Assembly (NCBI GenBank): GCA_016280445.1
Contig: JAEEGS010000048.1
Span: forward strand, 1 to 64,000
DNA from: Bacteroidaceae bacterium
GTDB lineage: Bacteria > Bacteroidota > Bacteroidia > Bacteroidales > Bacteroidaceae
DNA: 64,000 nt
Direction: 5' to 3'
A model generated the notes under the pieces. That model was not told the origin of the DNA, searched no databases, and was given only the letters and a program-made list of their open reading frames with translations. A program made the position numbers and the translations under genes. Shown here one piece after another: positions 35,417 to 44,708 of this stretch. The number at the start of each line of letters is the position of its first letter. Position 1 is the first letter of the stretch.

Positions 35417-35424
35417 CAAAGGTA
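35417..35424 (-). promoter_or_regulatory. Promoter of the GH43 and GH10-CE1 genes
   Basis: The minus strand reads TACCTTTG directly after the T-run of the preceding terminator, 35 bp before the GH43 ATG. Confidence 0.6.
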
Positions 35425-35460
35425 CAAAAAAAGCAACGCCAGCATTTTTGCTGGCGTTGC
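35425..35460 (-). terminator. Intrinsic terminator of the 61-aa gene
   Basis: gcaacgccagc / gctggcgttgc with an AT loop, followed on the minus strand by seven T. The next promoter abuts it. Confidence 0.9.
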
Positions 35461-35495
35461 ATAAGATTGTGCCTTTGATACAAGCACGTGGGTGA

Positions 35496-35681
35496 TTACC
35501 AGAGACTCTCCTCGGCTCCTTCCGTCTGGATATCCTCAACGAAATGCTCCTTGGAAAGAACTTCCTTCTCTGGATTAGCAGCGCCGCCGGGCACATTGGT
35601 ACCAATAGGGCTCACGCTAATCATCTGCTCCAACTCAGTTTTTACCATCTCCGCTTTGGGAGTCATATATATCTTTTTCAT
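35496..35681 (-). CDS. Small peptide, unknown function
   Basis: A 61-aa protein beginning MKKIYMTPKAEMVKTELEQM with a Gly/Pro-rich middle (SPIGTNVPGGAANPE) and an acidic end. It has no signal peptide. Short proteins with this kind of start (KKIYxTPxxE) are frequent in Prevotella genomes, to my knowledge without a known role. It lies 35 bp after the 704-aa secreted protein gene, ends in its own terminator, and is separated from the GH43 gene by a new promoter, so it is expressed with the 704-aa protein. Confidence 0.7.
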   Translation of the reverse strand: MKKIYMTPKAEMVKTELEQMISVSPIGTNVPGGAANPEKEVLSKEHFVEDIQTEGAEESLW

Positions 35682-35716
35682 CTTTCAGTCTTTTTTATGA
35701 TGTTATCAATTACACA

Positions 35717-37831
35717 TTACTTAGCATAATAAGTCTTGCCATCCTGGAGGTAGAAGCCCTTGGTTGGCTTAGCCACACGCTGGCCAGCCACAGTGTAGAT
35801 AGCACCATCCTTAGCAGCAGCAGGAGCCTCCTTGCCTGTAATGCCAGTAGCCTCACCGTCAGCATTGATGACACGAATCTTAGCATTGTTAGACAGTGCA
35901 GTCATGTAAGCACGGAATGGCTTTGCCCAGATGGCAGCAGTAGGTTCAACTACATAGAAACCAATACCGTCATCACCATTCTGCAGTACGTAGCTGCCGT
36001 CTGGCACTTGTGTTCTGGCGAACACACCAGTCAAAGCCTCGAATGTGTTGTCTGCATCAGCATCAACATCAGCATCTTCAGCAAAGAAGGTGGCATCACC
36101 GGCACCGTTCAGCAATACTGGAGTGTTAGCAGGGATGGTTCCAGTCACTTCTGTCGCTTCGGCGGCATTCTCACCACTGACATATTTCAAAGTGTAAGCG
36201 GTCACACCCACTGGAATGTCAGCTTCAAATGGCAAGCAGAGTGTACCTGCCTTAGCATCAGCATTGATGGTGGTGCTGTAAGAAGCAGTGGTAGCCTTGA
36301 AGTCAGCAGGAGCCTCGAAGGGATAACCATCAGCCAAAACGAGGTTGTCGCAAACGCCTTCAACAATCACGTTGTTAGCGTTAGCAAGAACACCTTCGTT
36401 AGCAATGAAGAGTGCGTTAGGGTTAGCAGGAGTGAGTTCGATACCTGTACCTGTTGTTACACCTGTAGCATCGTAAACAGTGGCAGAAGCATCAGCAAGG
36501 GCTGCTGTAGCAGAAGCAGACAGCGTACCTGCACCAGAAAGGACATAATCAATCTTTGTAGGCTGAAGCACCACCATCTTTGTGACAGATGAAGTCTGAC
36601 CAGATTGTGGGCGGATAGAAATGAGTTTCAGATTGCCCACAGCAGCCTCTACAGTGGCTAAATCGAGTTCGTAATAACCTGCAGCATTCCATGTAAAGTT
36701 AAATTGCTGTTGATAATCTCCGGCAGCATTGAAGAAGAATGCACGAACGGTTGGTGTGGATGCTGCTTGATATACGCGAATGCTTGAGCAACCAGACACA
36801 TCAGTATAATTCTGCAAATTCTCGCCATTCCAATCAACGCCGAAGTAAGCAGCATTTGTTGCTTCATTGATACGATAATTAGGCGTATAACCTGTTGTCA
36901 CATAAGTGTCGCCCGACTTATGATAAGAAGTCATCTTATTGATGGCAACCTCATTACCAGGAGTCGCCTCTATCTCGCTAATTTCTTTATAAAAATAAAC
37001 CTCTGAAATCTTGATGGGGTCAGGATTTGCATCCATATTGAAAATAGTGAAGTCACTAATAGCTGTACCATCTAAAGCAAATTCAATTTCTGTTTTCCCA
37101 GCAAGACCTGTTAAGCCGCTATTATTATTCAGATTCCATCCACCTGTAGCAGGAACCGCCTCAGCAAACTTGATGACAATCTTCTGGTAATCTCCAACGG
37201 CAAAGTTTTCCAGCTGGAACACATTGGTAAAAGCATCCGTTGCACTAAACGTTCCACTATAGCCACCAAAAACTTGTGCCTTTCCCCAGTCAACACCATC
37301 ATTCTGCTGAATATTCATGGGCTGTCCACAAATGGTACCACCCCTCACTTGGTATTCAAAAAGATCGTCAGTTCCAAAGTTATCAACTGTTACTTTCGTA
37401 ATTTTCAATGATTTCTTGCTTTCGAACTGATTACCAAGACCTTTCTTCAACCAAAAAGTGGAATTATCAAAATCATGTCCATATGGCGTGCTTGTATCAT
37501 CTGCAGAAGTGCCGATACCTAAACACCACCAGCACTGCTGAGTTGTCTCATCGCTGAAAGTAAATGTGACACGAACACTACCATTTGCTACTGGCTCAAC
37601 CATATCAAACACCATTGTCGAATTCTCATCAAAGGCTACTCCTTCTTCGCTTTTGTATGCAATAAAGCTACGCCAGCTTTGCATTTGAATACCATAAGTA
37701 CCAGGAGTAAAACATTCATTGAATTTTCCGCCTGTGAGGATAATCGGCGTTTTCGTAATAATCGATTGAGCATTAACTTTTGTTCCACCCACTACAAGCA
37801 GAGCAAACATCAAAAGTAAAATTTTTTTCAT
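35717..37831 (-). CDS. Secreted multi-module protein, possible glycan binder
   Basis: A 704-aa exported protein (signal peptide MKKILLLMFALLVVGGTKVNA). I see no catalytic motif. Two beta-sandwich modules in the first half have CBM-like patterns (YQKIVIKFAEAV, GWNLNNNSGL, AYFGVDWNGENLQNYTDVSG). Residues ~520-660 hold a domain (LCLPFEADIPVGVTAYTLKY, TIPANTPVLLNG) that is also near the end of the GH30 protein at 44709. The terminus is GAIYTVAGQRVAKPTKGFYL, the shared tail. The likely role is surface capture of xylan fragments. It is first in a unit with the 61-aa gene. The region before it has only a weak promoter match (GAACTTTGC at about 37878-37886). Confidence 0.7.
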   Translation of the reverse strand: MKKILLLMFALLVVGGTKVNAQSIITKTPIILTGGKFNECFTPGTYGIQMQSWRSFIAYKSEEGVAFDENSTMVFDMVEPVANGSVRVTFTFSDETTQQCWWCLGIGTSADDTSTPYGHDFDNSTFWLKKGLGNQFESKKSLKITKVTVDNFGTDDLFEYQVRGGTICGQPMNIQQNDGVDWGKAQVFGGYSGTFSATDAFTNVFQLENFAVGDYQKIVIKFAEAVPATGGWNLNNNSGLTGLAGKTEIEFALDGTAISDFTIFNMDANPDPIKISEVYFYKEISEIEATPGNEVAINKMTSYHKSGDTYVTTGYTPNYRINEATNAAYFGVDWNGENLQNYTDVSGCSSIRVYQAASTPTVRAFFFNAAGDYQQQFNFTWNAAGYYELDLATVEAAVGNLKLISIRPQSGQTSSVTKMVVLQPTKIDYVLSGAGTLSASATAALADASATVYDATGVTTGTGIELTPANPNALFIANEGVLANANNVIVEGVCDNLVLADGYPFEAPADFKATTASYSTTINADAKAGTLCLPFEADIPVGVTAYTLKYVSGENAAEATEVTGTIPANTPVLLNGAGDATFFAEDADVDADADNTFEALTGVFARTQVPDGSYVLQNGDDGIGFYVVEPTAAIWAKPFRAYMTALSNNAKIRVINADGEATGITGKEAPAAAKDGAIYTVAGQRVAKPTKGFYLQDGKTYYAK

Positions 37832-38040
37832 TTTTCGATTTGTTAGATTATTTGAGTTATTTAAAATTATATTTTACATGCAAAGTTCGGAAAAATCACG
37901 CTTTCCCACTTGTCGCTATGTTACATACAGTTGTTGATATATTCCATGGAGCACCTTTTTCTGTCTAAGGAATCAAGGAAACGAGGAAAGCGTCTTGCGA
38001 GACGCTGATAAATTTTCCTTTATTCCTCAATTCGTTAGAA

Positions 38041-38274
38041 AAACATATCCCTTCGGGATGATTACACGGATTCAGCGGATTTGTTTGAACACGAATGACA
38101 CGAATCTCTCGAATCTTCCCAATCCATCAAATCTGCCGTGAAACGGCGTAGTTTGTTTCACTACACCGCCAAAGCGGTAGATTATAAAGATTAGGAGGAT
38201 TTTTTTCTCACACAGAAAACACAGAAATAGGAACTCCGTTTAATCTGTTTAATCCAGCCCGCAGGGCGATGTCC
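38041..38274. repeat. Mosaic palindrome repeat, copy C
   Basis: The same modules in the same order as copy A: catatcccttcgggatga, gccgtgaaacggcgtagt, ccgccaaagcggtagatta, taaagattaggagga and then ccagcccgcagggcgatgt. Confidence 0.85.
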
Positions 38275-38354
38275 TCTTATTTCTGTGAATTTCAGTGTTT
38301 TCCGTGTGAGCTACTAAAAAGCCGTCCACGGCTCACAGAAACAATTGTTTCACA

Positions 38355-38612
38355 CGGACAGAAAGTTTTATTTCACACAGAAATCACAGAAAACACAGAA
38401 AGAAGATATCCGTTCAATCTGTTTAATCTAGCCCGCAGGACGATGTTTCTTAACAAAGATATAAAAGATGTAAAAGATATTCGTGATATCCGTGCAATTG
38501 GCATACGCCAAGCCAAAGGTTCGTGTTCGAAAAAACATATCCCTTCGGGATGATTACGCGGATTCAGCGGATTTGTTTGAACACGAATGACACGAATCTC
38601 TCGAATCTTTTA
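38355..38612. repeat. Mosaic palindrome repeat, copy D
   Basis: A further partial copy: cacagaaatcacagaaaaca, tctagcccgcaggacgatgt, then catatcccttcgggatga and gaatgacacgaatctctcga. It lacks the gccgtgaaacggc module. Confidence 0.8.
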
Positions 38613-38662
38613 TATCCTTTCCATCCAGCACAAAGTGCGATGTTTTTTCCTGTGTAACAACC

Positions 38663-38862
38663 GTAATTACGGCAACGGCGTAAGGGTAATTACGGTAACG
38701 GCATAGACGTAATTACGGTAACGACGCTTCCGTAAAGGTGGCTGTGGAATTGCTTCCGCAGAGGCTGTGGAAGAGAGTCACAAGGGGCAGTGGAAGAGAG
38801 TCATGTGACTCAGTGGAAGAGAGTCGTGCGAGGCAGTGGAAGTGCCTCCCTGGAAGGAGTGA
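38663..38862. repeat. Tandem array phased at 23 bp
   Basis: Units start every 23 bp at 38663, 38686, 38709, 38732, 38755, 38778, 38801 and 38824. The first three begin with the palindrome-bearing gtaattacgg; the later ones share cagtggaagagag. The unit at 38732 starts gtaaagg and contains ctgtgga, bridging both types. The phase is kept although the sequence changes. A related two-unit array is at 59329. Confidence 0.8.
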
Positions 38863-38896
38863 CAAAAAAGGGGCGGTCGTGGTGTACGACCGCCCC
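38863..38896 (-). terminator. Intrinsic terminator of the GH43 gene
   Basis: ggggcggtcgt / acgaccgcccc forms an 11-bp stem, followed by a T-run on the minus strand, 22 bp after the stop codon. Confidence 0.88.
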
Positions 38897-38917
38897 TGCT
38901 GTGTATGGGGTTCTGTC

Positions 38918-40957
38918 TTAGTTGATCAGATATGTCTTAGTTTTACCCTGGTAGGTGCACTTCACGGTGGCACGACCATCGACGATGTTGCCCACTTCAA
39001 TCTTCACGGCTGGGTCGGAGGCTGTTGCCTTGATGACCGAGTTAGCCTTGAGAGGTGCATAGGCTTGGTAGTTGCTGGCTTCCATGTAGCCATTGTTGTT
39101 GGTGGCATACATCGGAGTGGCAGGAAGGATGATGGGCTTGTCATCGACGGTGATGGTGACTTGTGGCACCACAGGAACCTTTGTGCTCGCAGCACCCTTG
39201 CCGAAACTGATTCCGTGGAGGTCGAAGAGACCCTGTGGACGCTGTGGCTGCTGTGGACGCTGTCCCCACTGACCACGCTGATTCTGTTCGGGCTGCTGCA
39301 CCTCATCGCCTTCCACCACAAGATAGATGGCGTGCTTGCCTGTGAGGCCTTCCACTGCTGGCACATCGACACCATAGGTGCGCTTATTATTGACGCTGGA
39401 AGGAACGCTGATAAGGCCGATTTCCTGACCCTTCCAAGGATCATCCAGCTTGATGTGAATCTTGAAGTTACCCTTTCCGCTTGGGGTCATGGTCAACTCC
39501 AACGTGGTGTTGTCACCCTTCTTGGTTCCCTCAAAGGCTTTCACACCCTTCGTGTCCTTGGCCAAACCGCCAAAGCCGAAGTATTTGAAGCCGACGATGC
39601 CACCGTTCTGAATGCCAGCAAGATCCATCGAGTTGTTCCAAACGTCGTGGTTGTCCTGCATCCAGTTGTTGCTGTTGGGACCGTACATGAAGCAGGCGAT
39701 ACCTGCTGAGTAGTAGGCGTAAGGAGGAAGGCCAAAAATCTGGAAACCTTCGGAAGTCACCTCGGCACCTGTATAGGAATCGCCATTGGTGGCCTTAGCC
39801 GTCCATTCGTTACCCTTCACATAAGGGTCGTAACCGGTAATCTTCACGACACCACCCTGAGCCACGGGCTTCTTGTCCCATGTAATCTTCACAGGTGCCA
39901 CCATTGCCTGACGGGCATTGCCGAAACCACGGGGTGGACGGTGATAGAACACGTACCACTGGCCATTAATCTCCTGCAGAGAGCCGTGGGTATTGTGGCC
40001 TGCGTTGGTCGTAATCAGTTTAGAACCATCCTCATTCAGCACCACGCCACGCGAATCAACGAGCACACCACCTGAACGCCAAGGGCCGAGAGGTGAGTCA
40101 CCGAAGGCATAACGCAGAGCGGAGTTGGTGGCGCCCACGCCGTATTCCTGGCCAGAGTAGCCAGAGAACACCATCACGTACTTGTTACCCACCTGACGGA
40201 TGCTGGATGCCTCGAAGAAGTTGAAGTCGAGCGGGTTCTGACCCTTGTAGAGCGCCTTATATTCGCTGCCCGCTCTGTCGAGCAGTTTGCCGTCGCGGCT
40301 GCTGGCAGGAATGAATGGGTCGATGAGTTCTGTACCAGGACGCTTTGAGAACATCGTGTTCTGGTCGAGCTCACAAGCCGTAGAGTGCTGGAAACCGTAG
40401 AAGACATAAGCACGATAGCCCTTGTCAAAGTCGCGGTCCTTCTTGTCTGTGATGTTCTCGATGAACACAGAGGGGTCGAAGTCGATGAGTGAGCCATCCA
40501 CACAGGCACGGCCATCGGGAGTGAGGTTGACAGGCGTGAAGGGGCCATCAGGACGGTCACCCTTGCACACCATTGCCACACGACGCCATCCACGAGAGTG
40601 GGGATAGAGCCAATAGGTCTTCTTGCCGGTAGCCTTGTCCTTCACCTCAACGAGGTCGGGAGCATACATGGTGTCCCACTTGCCATCTACATACCAACTG
40701 AAGATGGGGCCTTCGTCGCGCCACTGGCTGAGGTCTTCAACAGGTGCCGACCACATGCGGATATCATTGCCGCAATAGGCGGTGTAGGTCACATCGTGCG
40801 AACCGATGATGTAGGCACGATACTTGCCTGGATTGTCAGGGTCTTCAAACACACGGGGTTCTCCGTCGGGAAGGTGTTCCCAGAGCGGGAGATAGGGGTT
40901 CTGTGCCGACGCTGTGAGGGCACAAAAGGAGAAGAGAATCGATAGTAGTTTCTTCAT
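38918..40957 (-). CDS. Glycoside hydrolase family 43 with C-terminal sandwich domain
   Basis: A 679-aa exported enzyme. The propeller begins with DGEPRVFEDPDNPGKYRAYI; the block MYAPDLVEVKDKATGKKTYW and EASSIRQVGNKYVMVFSGY carries the acidic residues expected for GH43. Residues ~420-680 form one or two beta-sandwiches of CBM6 type (GIVGFKYFGFGGLAK, GKGNFKIHIKLDDPWKG), split by a Gln/Pro/Arg-rich insert (QRPQQPQRPQG) near residue 580 that looks like a flexible loop. It likely removes arabinose or xylose. It follows GH95 by 55 bp and ends in a strong terminator. Confidence 0.88.
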   Translation of the reverse strand: MKKLLSILFSFCALTASAQNPYLPLWEHLPDGEPRVFEDPDNPGKYRAYIIGSHDVTYTAYCGNDIRMWSAPVEDLSQWRDEGPIFSWYVDGKWDTMYAPDLVEVKDKATGKKTYWLYPHSRGWRRVAMVCKGDRPDGPFTPVNLTPDGRACVDGSLIDFDPSVFIENITDKKDRDFDKGYRAYVFYGFQHSTACELDQNTMFSKRPGTELIDPFIPASSRDGKLLDRAGSEYKALYKGQNPLDFNFFEASSIRQVGNKYVMVFSGYSGQEYGVGATNSALRYAFGDSPLGPWRSGGVLVDSRGVVLNEDGSKLITTNAGHNTHGSLQEINGQWYVFYHRPPRGFGNARQAMVAPVKITWDKKPVAQGGVVKITGYDPYVKGNEWTAKATNGDSYTGAEVTSEGFQIFGLPPYAYYSAGIACFMYGPNSNNWMQDNHDVWNNSMDLAGIQNGGIVGFKYFGFGGLAKDTKGVKAFEGTKKGDNTTLELTMTPSGKGNFKIHIKLDDPWKGQEIGLISVPSSVNNKRTYGVDVPAVEGLTGKHAIYLVVEGDEVQQPEQNQRGQWGQRPQQPQRPQGLFDLHGISFGKGAASTKVPVVPQVTITVDDKPIILPATPMYATNNNGYMEASNYQAYAPLKANSVIKATASDPAVKIEVGNIVDGRATVKCTYQGKTKTYLIN

Positions 40958-41012
40958 TGGAGTTATTGTTAAAATTTTATCGGATTATTCGGAGTAATCA
41001 GAGCACTCTGAT

Positions 41013-43385
41013 TTAGTGGCTGAGGGTAAGAGGTTGATGGGCTTTGACTGCTACCTCATACTCGTGGATGCCATCGTGTGTGGCAACCAACTGAAGACCC
41101 TTGGCGGTGAGGGTGTCCTTACTGCGCAGACGGAGGGTGCCGTCCACCTGAGGAACGAGTGTTGCCCGAGTGAGGGTGCCTTTTGCCCAAGAGAGGCTCA
41201 CTTCATAGCCACCACGGGCTTTGAGGCCACTGACACTGCCTTCGCTCCACACATCGGGCAGAGCAGGCAAGAGGTGGATGGCTGGGTGTTCGGCGGTGAT
41301 GGGGTCGCTCTGCATGAGCATCTCGGCGATACCGGCCGTGACACCAAAGTTACCGTCAATCTGGAAGGGTGGATGGGCGTCGAAGAGATTGGGGAAGGTG
41401 CGTCCATCGGGGTACTCACGCTCCCTACCCTCGTTGGGAAGGAGGCGCAGCATATTGCTGATAATCTTGAAGGCATGGTTGCCGTCGAGCATCCGTGCCC
41501 AGAAGTTGGTCTTCCAACCAAGGCTCCAGCCTGTGGCCTGGTCGCCGCGCTGCTGAAGGGTCACACCTGCAGCTTTCCAGAGGTCGGGAGTGGTGTATGG
41601 AGATATCTGGTTGGAGGGATAAAGTCCGTAGAGATGGGAGATATGGCGGTGTTCGTCACGTGGGTCGTCCAAGTCCTCACGCCACTCCTGCAACTGGCCG
41701 TACTGCCCCACTTTCATCGGCGGCAGTTTGGAGATGGCCTTGGAAAGTTTCTGCTGATAAGCCTCATCCTCACCCAGAATCTTAGAAGCCTCCAAAGCCT
41801 GAGTGAGCACGTCGCGTACAATCTGGTTGTCCATCGTACAGCCGGCACAAACAGTGGACTGCTTGCCTCGGCCACCATGCTCGGGCGACACGCTAGGCAC
41901 GACGAGAAGTTCACCATCGTGTTCCACCATGAAGTCGAGGTAGAAGTCGGCCGCACCCTTCATGATGGGGTAATAGGTACGGAGGAAATCCTTGTCGAGC
42001 GTGTATTGGTAGTGCTCCCACAGGTGGGTGGTGAGCCATCCGCCACCATTGGGGAACATACCCCATGTGGCACCATCGATAGGACCAGCAATGCGCCAGA
42101 GGTCGGTGTTGTGGTGTGCCACCCAACCCCGACAACCGTACATGACACGGGCGGTCTCGGCACCTGTCTCGCTGAGGTCTTTCGTCATGGAGAAGAGCGG
42201 TTCGGCAGTCTCGGAGAGGTTGCACACCTCAGCAGGCCAGTAATTCATCTCGGCATTGATGTTGATGGTGTATTTGGAATCCCACGGTGCATTGCGCTTG
42301 TCGTTCCACACGCCCTGCAAGTTGGCTGCCTGTCCACCCTTCTGAGAAGAAGAAATGAGCAGGTAACGGCCATAGTTGAAGAGGAGAGCCACCATACCCA
42401 TGTCGGTGCTGCCATAGAACTTGTCGAGGCGCTGGTCTGTGGGAAGTTGGGCGTTGCCAGACGATGGCAACGAAAGTTTGACACGGTTATATTGTTTCTG
42501 ATACTCAGCCAGATGACGTTTCAAGAGTTGATCAAACTTCATGGTCTCAGCCGCAGCAAGGAACTGTTCGTTCTTTTGTGCCGCATTGCCGCTCACGTCG
42601 TGGTAGTTCACGAAGTTGGTGGCGGCAGAGATATAGAGGGTGGCCTCGGTGGCACCTTCCACCTTCAGGGTTTCACCATCGTCTTTCACCATACCATCAG
42701 CCTTCACATCGGTGCGGCACTGAGCGGTGAGGGCTGCCTTGATGCCTTCTTGCTCCACGCCCTCGATAGTGGCCACCAAGGTCTTGCCCGTGGCATTCAC
42801 CGTCAGCGGAAACTGACACTTGTGGGAAAGCGTGAAGTTCAAGGCACCCTTCTTGCTTGCCTTCACCTGCACCACCACGACGCCATCGGCCAAAGAGGCG
42901 ATGACACGACGTGTGTACTTTACATTATTATATAGGTAAGAAGTAGTGTTTGTGGCGGTCTGTAAGTTGAGTTCACGCACATAGTCCTTCACGTCCTTGT
43001 GTCCGAACTGAAGGCTGAGGCTACCCAACGTGAGGAAACGCATGCCATGAGGACCTTTGATAAACTCACGGTTGATGATGCCTTCGGCTTCCCGCTCCTT
43101 GCCATCGAAGATGAGGTTGCGCACCTCGGTGAGATGCTGCAGCGAAGTGGTGCTGTTGTTGTTGTGAGGGCCTCCGCTCCAGAAGGTCTCCTCGTTCAAT
43201 TGAATCTCTTCCACATCGGTACCGCCATACACCATGGCACCCATGCGCGAGTTGCCCAACGGCAAAGCCTCCAACCACACTGTAGCAGGATGGTCATACC
43301 ACAAACGGTTTGTGTTGTCGTCTGGTTCGGCCCAAATCGCCACAGCCCACAAGGCCACGGCTATCATCGTAAAAACTCTTTTCAT
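41013..43385 (-). CDS. Glycoside hydrolase family 95 (alpha-L-galactosidase or alpha-L-fucosidase)
   Basis: A 790-aa exported enzyme with the full GH95 layout: N-terminal beta domain starting LWYDHPATVWLEALPLGNSRMGAMVYGG, helical barrel with NLQGVWNDKRNAPWDSKYTININAEMNYW-type blocks, and a C-terminal sandwich. GH95 members are mostly fucosidases, but in the Bacteroides ovatus complex-xylan locus a GH95 enzyme is an alpha-L-galactosidase that trims glucuronoarabinoxylan; the setting here favours that. I start at MKRVFTMIAVALWAVAIWA; the 24 residues before it translate a long inverted repeat. Confidence 0.9.
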   Translation of the reverse strand: MKRVFTMIAVALWAVAIWAEPDDNTNRLWYDHPATVWLEALPLGNSRMGAMVYGGTDVEEIQLNEETFWSGGPHNNNSTTSLQHLTEVRNLIFDGKEREAEGIINREFIKGPHGMRFLTLGSLSLQFGHKDVKDYVRELNLQTATNTTSYLYNNVKYTRRVIASLADGVVVVQVKASKKGALNFTLSHKCQFPLTVNATGKTLVATIEGVEQEGIKAALTAQCRTDVKADGMVKDDGETLKVEGATEATLYISAATNFVNYHDVSGNAAQKNEQFLAAAETMKFDQLLKRHLAEYQKQYNRVKLSLPSSGNAQLPTDQRLDKFYGSTDMGMVALLFNYGRYLLISSSQKGGQAANLQGVWNDKRNAPWDSKYTININAEMNYWPAEVCNLSETAEPLFSMTKDLSETGAETARVMYGCRGWVAHHNTDLWRIAGPIDGATWGMFPNGGGWLTTHLWEHYQYTLDKDFLRTYYPIMKGAADFYLDFMVEHDGELLVVPSVSPEHGGRGKQSTVCAGCTMDNQIVRDVLTQALEASKILGEDEAYQQKLSKAISKLPPMKVGQYGQLQEWREDLDDPRDEHRHISHLYGLYPSNQISPYTTPDLWKAAGVTLQQRGDQATGWSLGWKTNFWARMLDGNHAFKIISNMLRLLPNEGREREYPDGRTFPNLFDAHPPFQIDGNFGVTAGIAEMLMQSDPITAEHPAIHLLPALPDVWSEGSVSGLKARGGYEVSLSWAKGTLTRATLVPQVDGTLRLRSKDTLTAKGLQLVATHDGIHEYEVAVKAHQPLTLSH

Positions 43386-43403
43386 ACAGATTTCAGTATC
43401 AGT

Positions 43404-43466
43404 AAAAGAAACATGCCACAAAGTTCGCCCTTTTTGCCTAAACGAACTTTGTGGCATGTTTCTTTT
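43404..43466. repeat. Perfect 24-bp inverted repeat with promoter-like arms
   Basis: 43404-43427 and 43443-43466 are exact reverse complements (aaaagaaacatgccacaaag and on) around a 15-base spacer. On the minus strand the 3' arm carries gaactttg, a near match to the -7 element, in front of GH95. It can act as a terminator for the YARHG gene and as a promoter for GH95. Confidence 0.85.
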
Positions 43467-43489
43467 CGTTGTCTGTTTGTTACATCAGG

Positions 43490-44632
43490 TCACCAATTGC
43501 CATTCACGTATTTCCACTCACGTTTCGTAAAGTCGCTGGTGTCTTGCTTCCAAGACGGGTCGGGCATATACCACCAGAACTTGTTGAAGTAGGCCTGCAA
43601 GCCCTTGTCCTTGAACACGTAACCACGGTGAGCGTAAGGAAGGTTTCGCATGATACGTTTCTGTTCGGCAGAAGCAGTCTCGCTGTCGAGCATGGGCCAA
43701 AAGGTATCGCTGCGGTCGTAGTACCAGCCTAAAGGCTTTTCGCCTTCCTCAAGATACTGATAATTGTCAACCGATACGATATTCAGGTTTTCTGAAGGAC
43801 GGAAAGCTGTCTTGTGCCACTCCACCATACCATTTCTCAACGTCACCTCCACGTAGGAGTTCTCGTCATCAAACCTTCTGGTACGAACCTTGCCAACACC
43901 TTCCTTCACCACCCAGTTGGCACCTTGGAACAGCGATGAACTGACTCCAAAATACTTGGCGGTCTTGTCTGCTCTGATGCGCAGGGTGAAGTCATCAATC
44001 TGGCTGTTCGCCCATCGCATGGCAGGCTTCAGCCAATAAGGTACCTCGAACGTGCGCATCACTCCGTAGGACATCGTGTAGCGATAGGTGTGATGGACGG
44101 TGTTCTTTCCCTCCTTGAAAAATGCCTGGAAATAGTAAACATAAGAGAAGTTGACAGACTCTTTGGTGTTCTTGTTGATAAGGGTGCATCCGTAGTCCTC
44201 AATATCTTCATTCGGATTCGGCACACGCCACACATTCAGGTCGAGCGGAGCCAAGTCGCTTTCACCCTCTTCGCCAGAAGCCGTCACGCCAGTCTTATAG
44301 GGCAACACCTGACCATTCATCTCCACGGTGAAGTTGAAGATGTAGGGATGTCCCTTGGTAGGTTGGAACGTGCCTTCGTCCGCATTGTAGGGAGCAGCAG
44401 CCTCAAAGCCCATGTCCACCGTCTTTGCCTTGCCACGGTTCGTGAACTCATACTGTACATCCACTAGTGCCGTGCCATCGTCACAAAGACTAATGGTCAG
44501 CACTTCTTTTGTCACAGCCACATCCGTCTCCTTCAGCGGCACCAACTGGTTGCCATTCACGAAGAAGACACCATCGTTGGCCATTACCATGGCTGTCACC
44601 AGCCATAAAAGCATGAATGTCATTTTTTTCAT
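43490..44632 (-). CDS. Secreted protein with a C-terminal YARHG-like domain
   Basis: A 380-aa exported protein. The signal peptide starts at MKKMTFMLLWLVTAMVMA, so I use the Met at 44632 in place of the track start. Residues ~20-290 are beta-rich and unfamiliar in detail (VDVQYEFTNRGKAKTVDMGFE). The last ~70 residues fit the YARHG domain: RIMRNLPYAHRGYVFKDKGL and AYFNKFWWYMPDPSW, an extracellular domain thought to bind peptidoglycan or other envelope material. Its place amid xylanases is unexplained. A near-consensus promoter (TACCTTCGC) lies in the 76-bp gap after the GH30 gene. Confidence 0.75.
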   Translation of the reverse strand: MKKMTFMLLWLVTAMVMANDGVFFVNGNQLVPLKETDVAVTKEVLTISLCDDGTALVDVQYEFTNRGKAKTVDMGFEAAAPYNADEGTFQPTKGHPYIFNFTVEMNGQVLPYKTGVTASGEEGESDLAPLDLNVWRVPNPNEDIEDYGCTLINKNTKESVNFSYVYYFQAFFKEGKNTVHHTYRYTMSYGVMRTFEVPYWLKPAMRWANSQIDDFTLRIRADKTAKYFGVSSSLFQGANWVVKEGVGKVRTRRFDDENSYVEVTLRNGMVEWHKTAFRPSENLNIVSVDNYQYLEEGEKPLGWYYDRSDTFWPMLDSETASAEQKRIMRNLPYAHRGYVFKDKGLQAYFNKFWWYMPDPSWKQDTSDFTKREWKYVNGNW

Positions 44633-44708
44633 ATCCAGCATGTTTTTTGCGTTTAACGTGGCGAAGGTAAGGCAAAAACTCGACACAAGCAAGAATTTGC
44701 CTCCTTTT

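Noticed and set aside
33742-35478. 578-aa plus-strand ORF opposite GH43
   Set aside because: Antisense shadow of the GH43 gene; composition is Val/His/Leu-rich without motifs.
38663-38862. CRISPR array
   Set aside because: Period 23 bp without repeat-spacer alternation, and no cas genes nearby.
38738-38880. Start of the 323-aa plus-strand ORF as a repeat protein
   Set aside because: It translates the 23-bp array (not a multiple of three) and then runs antisense to the GH43 gene.
41016-42935. 639-aa plus-strand ORF opposite GH95
   Set aside because: Long only because of codon bias of the GH95 gene on the other strand; no recognisable domain.
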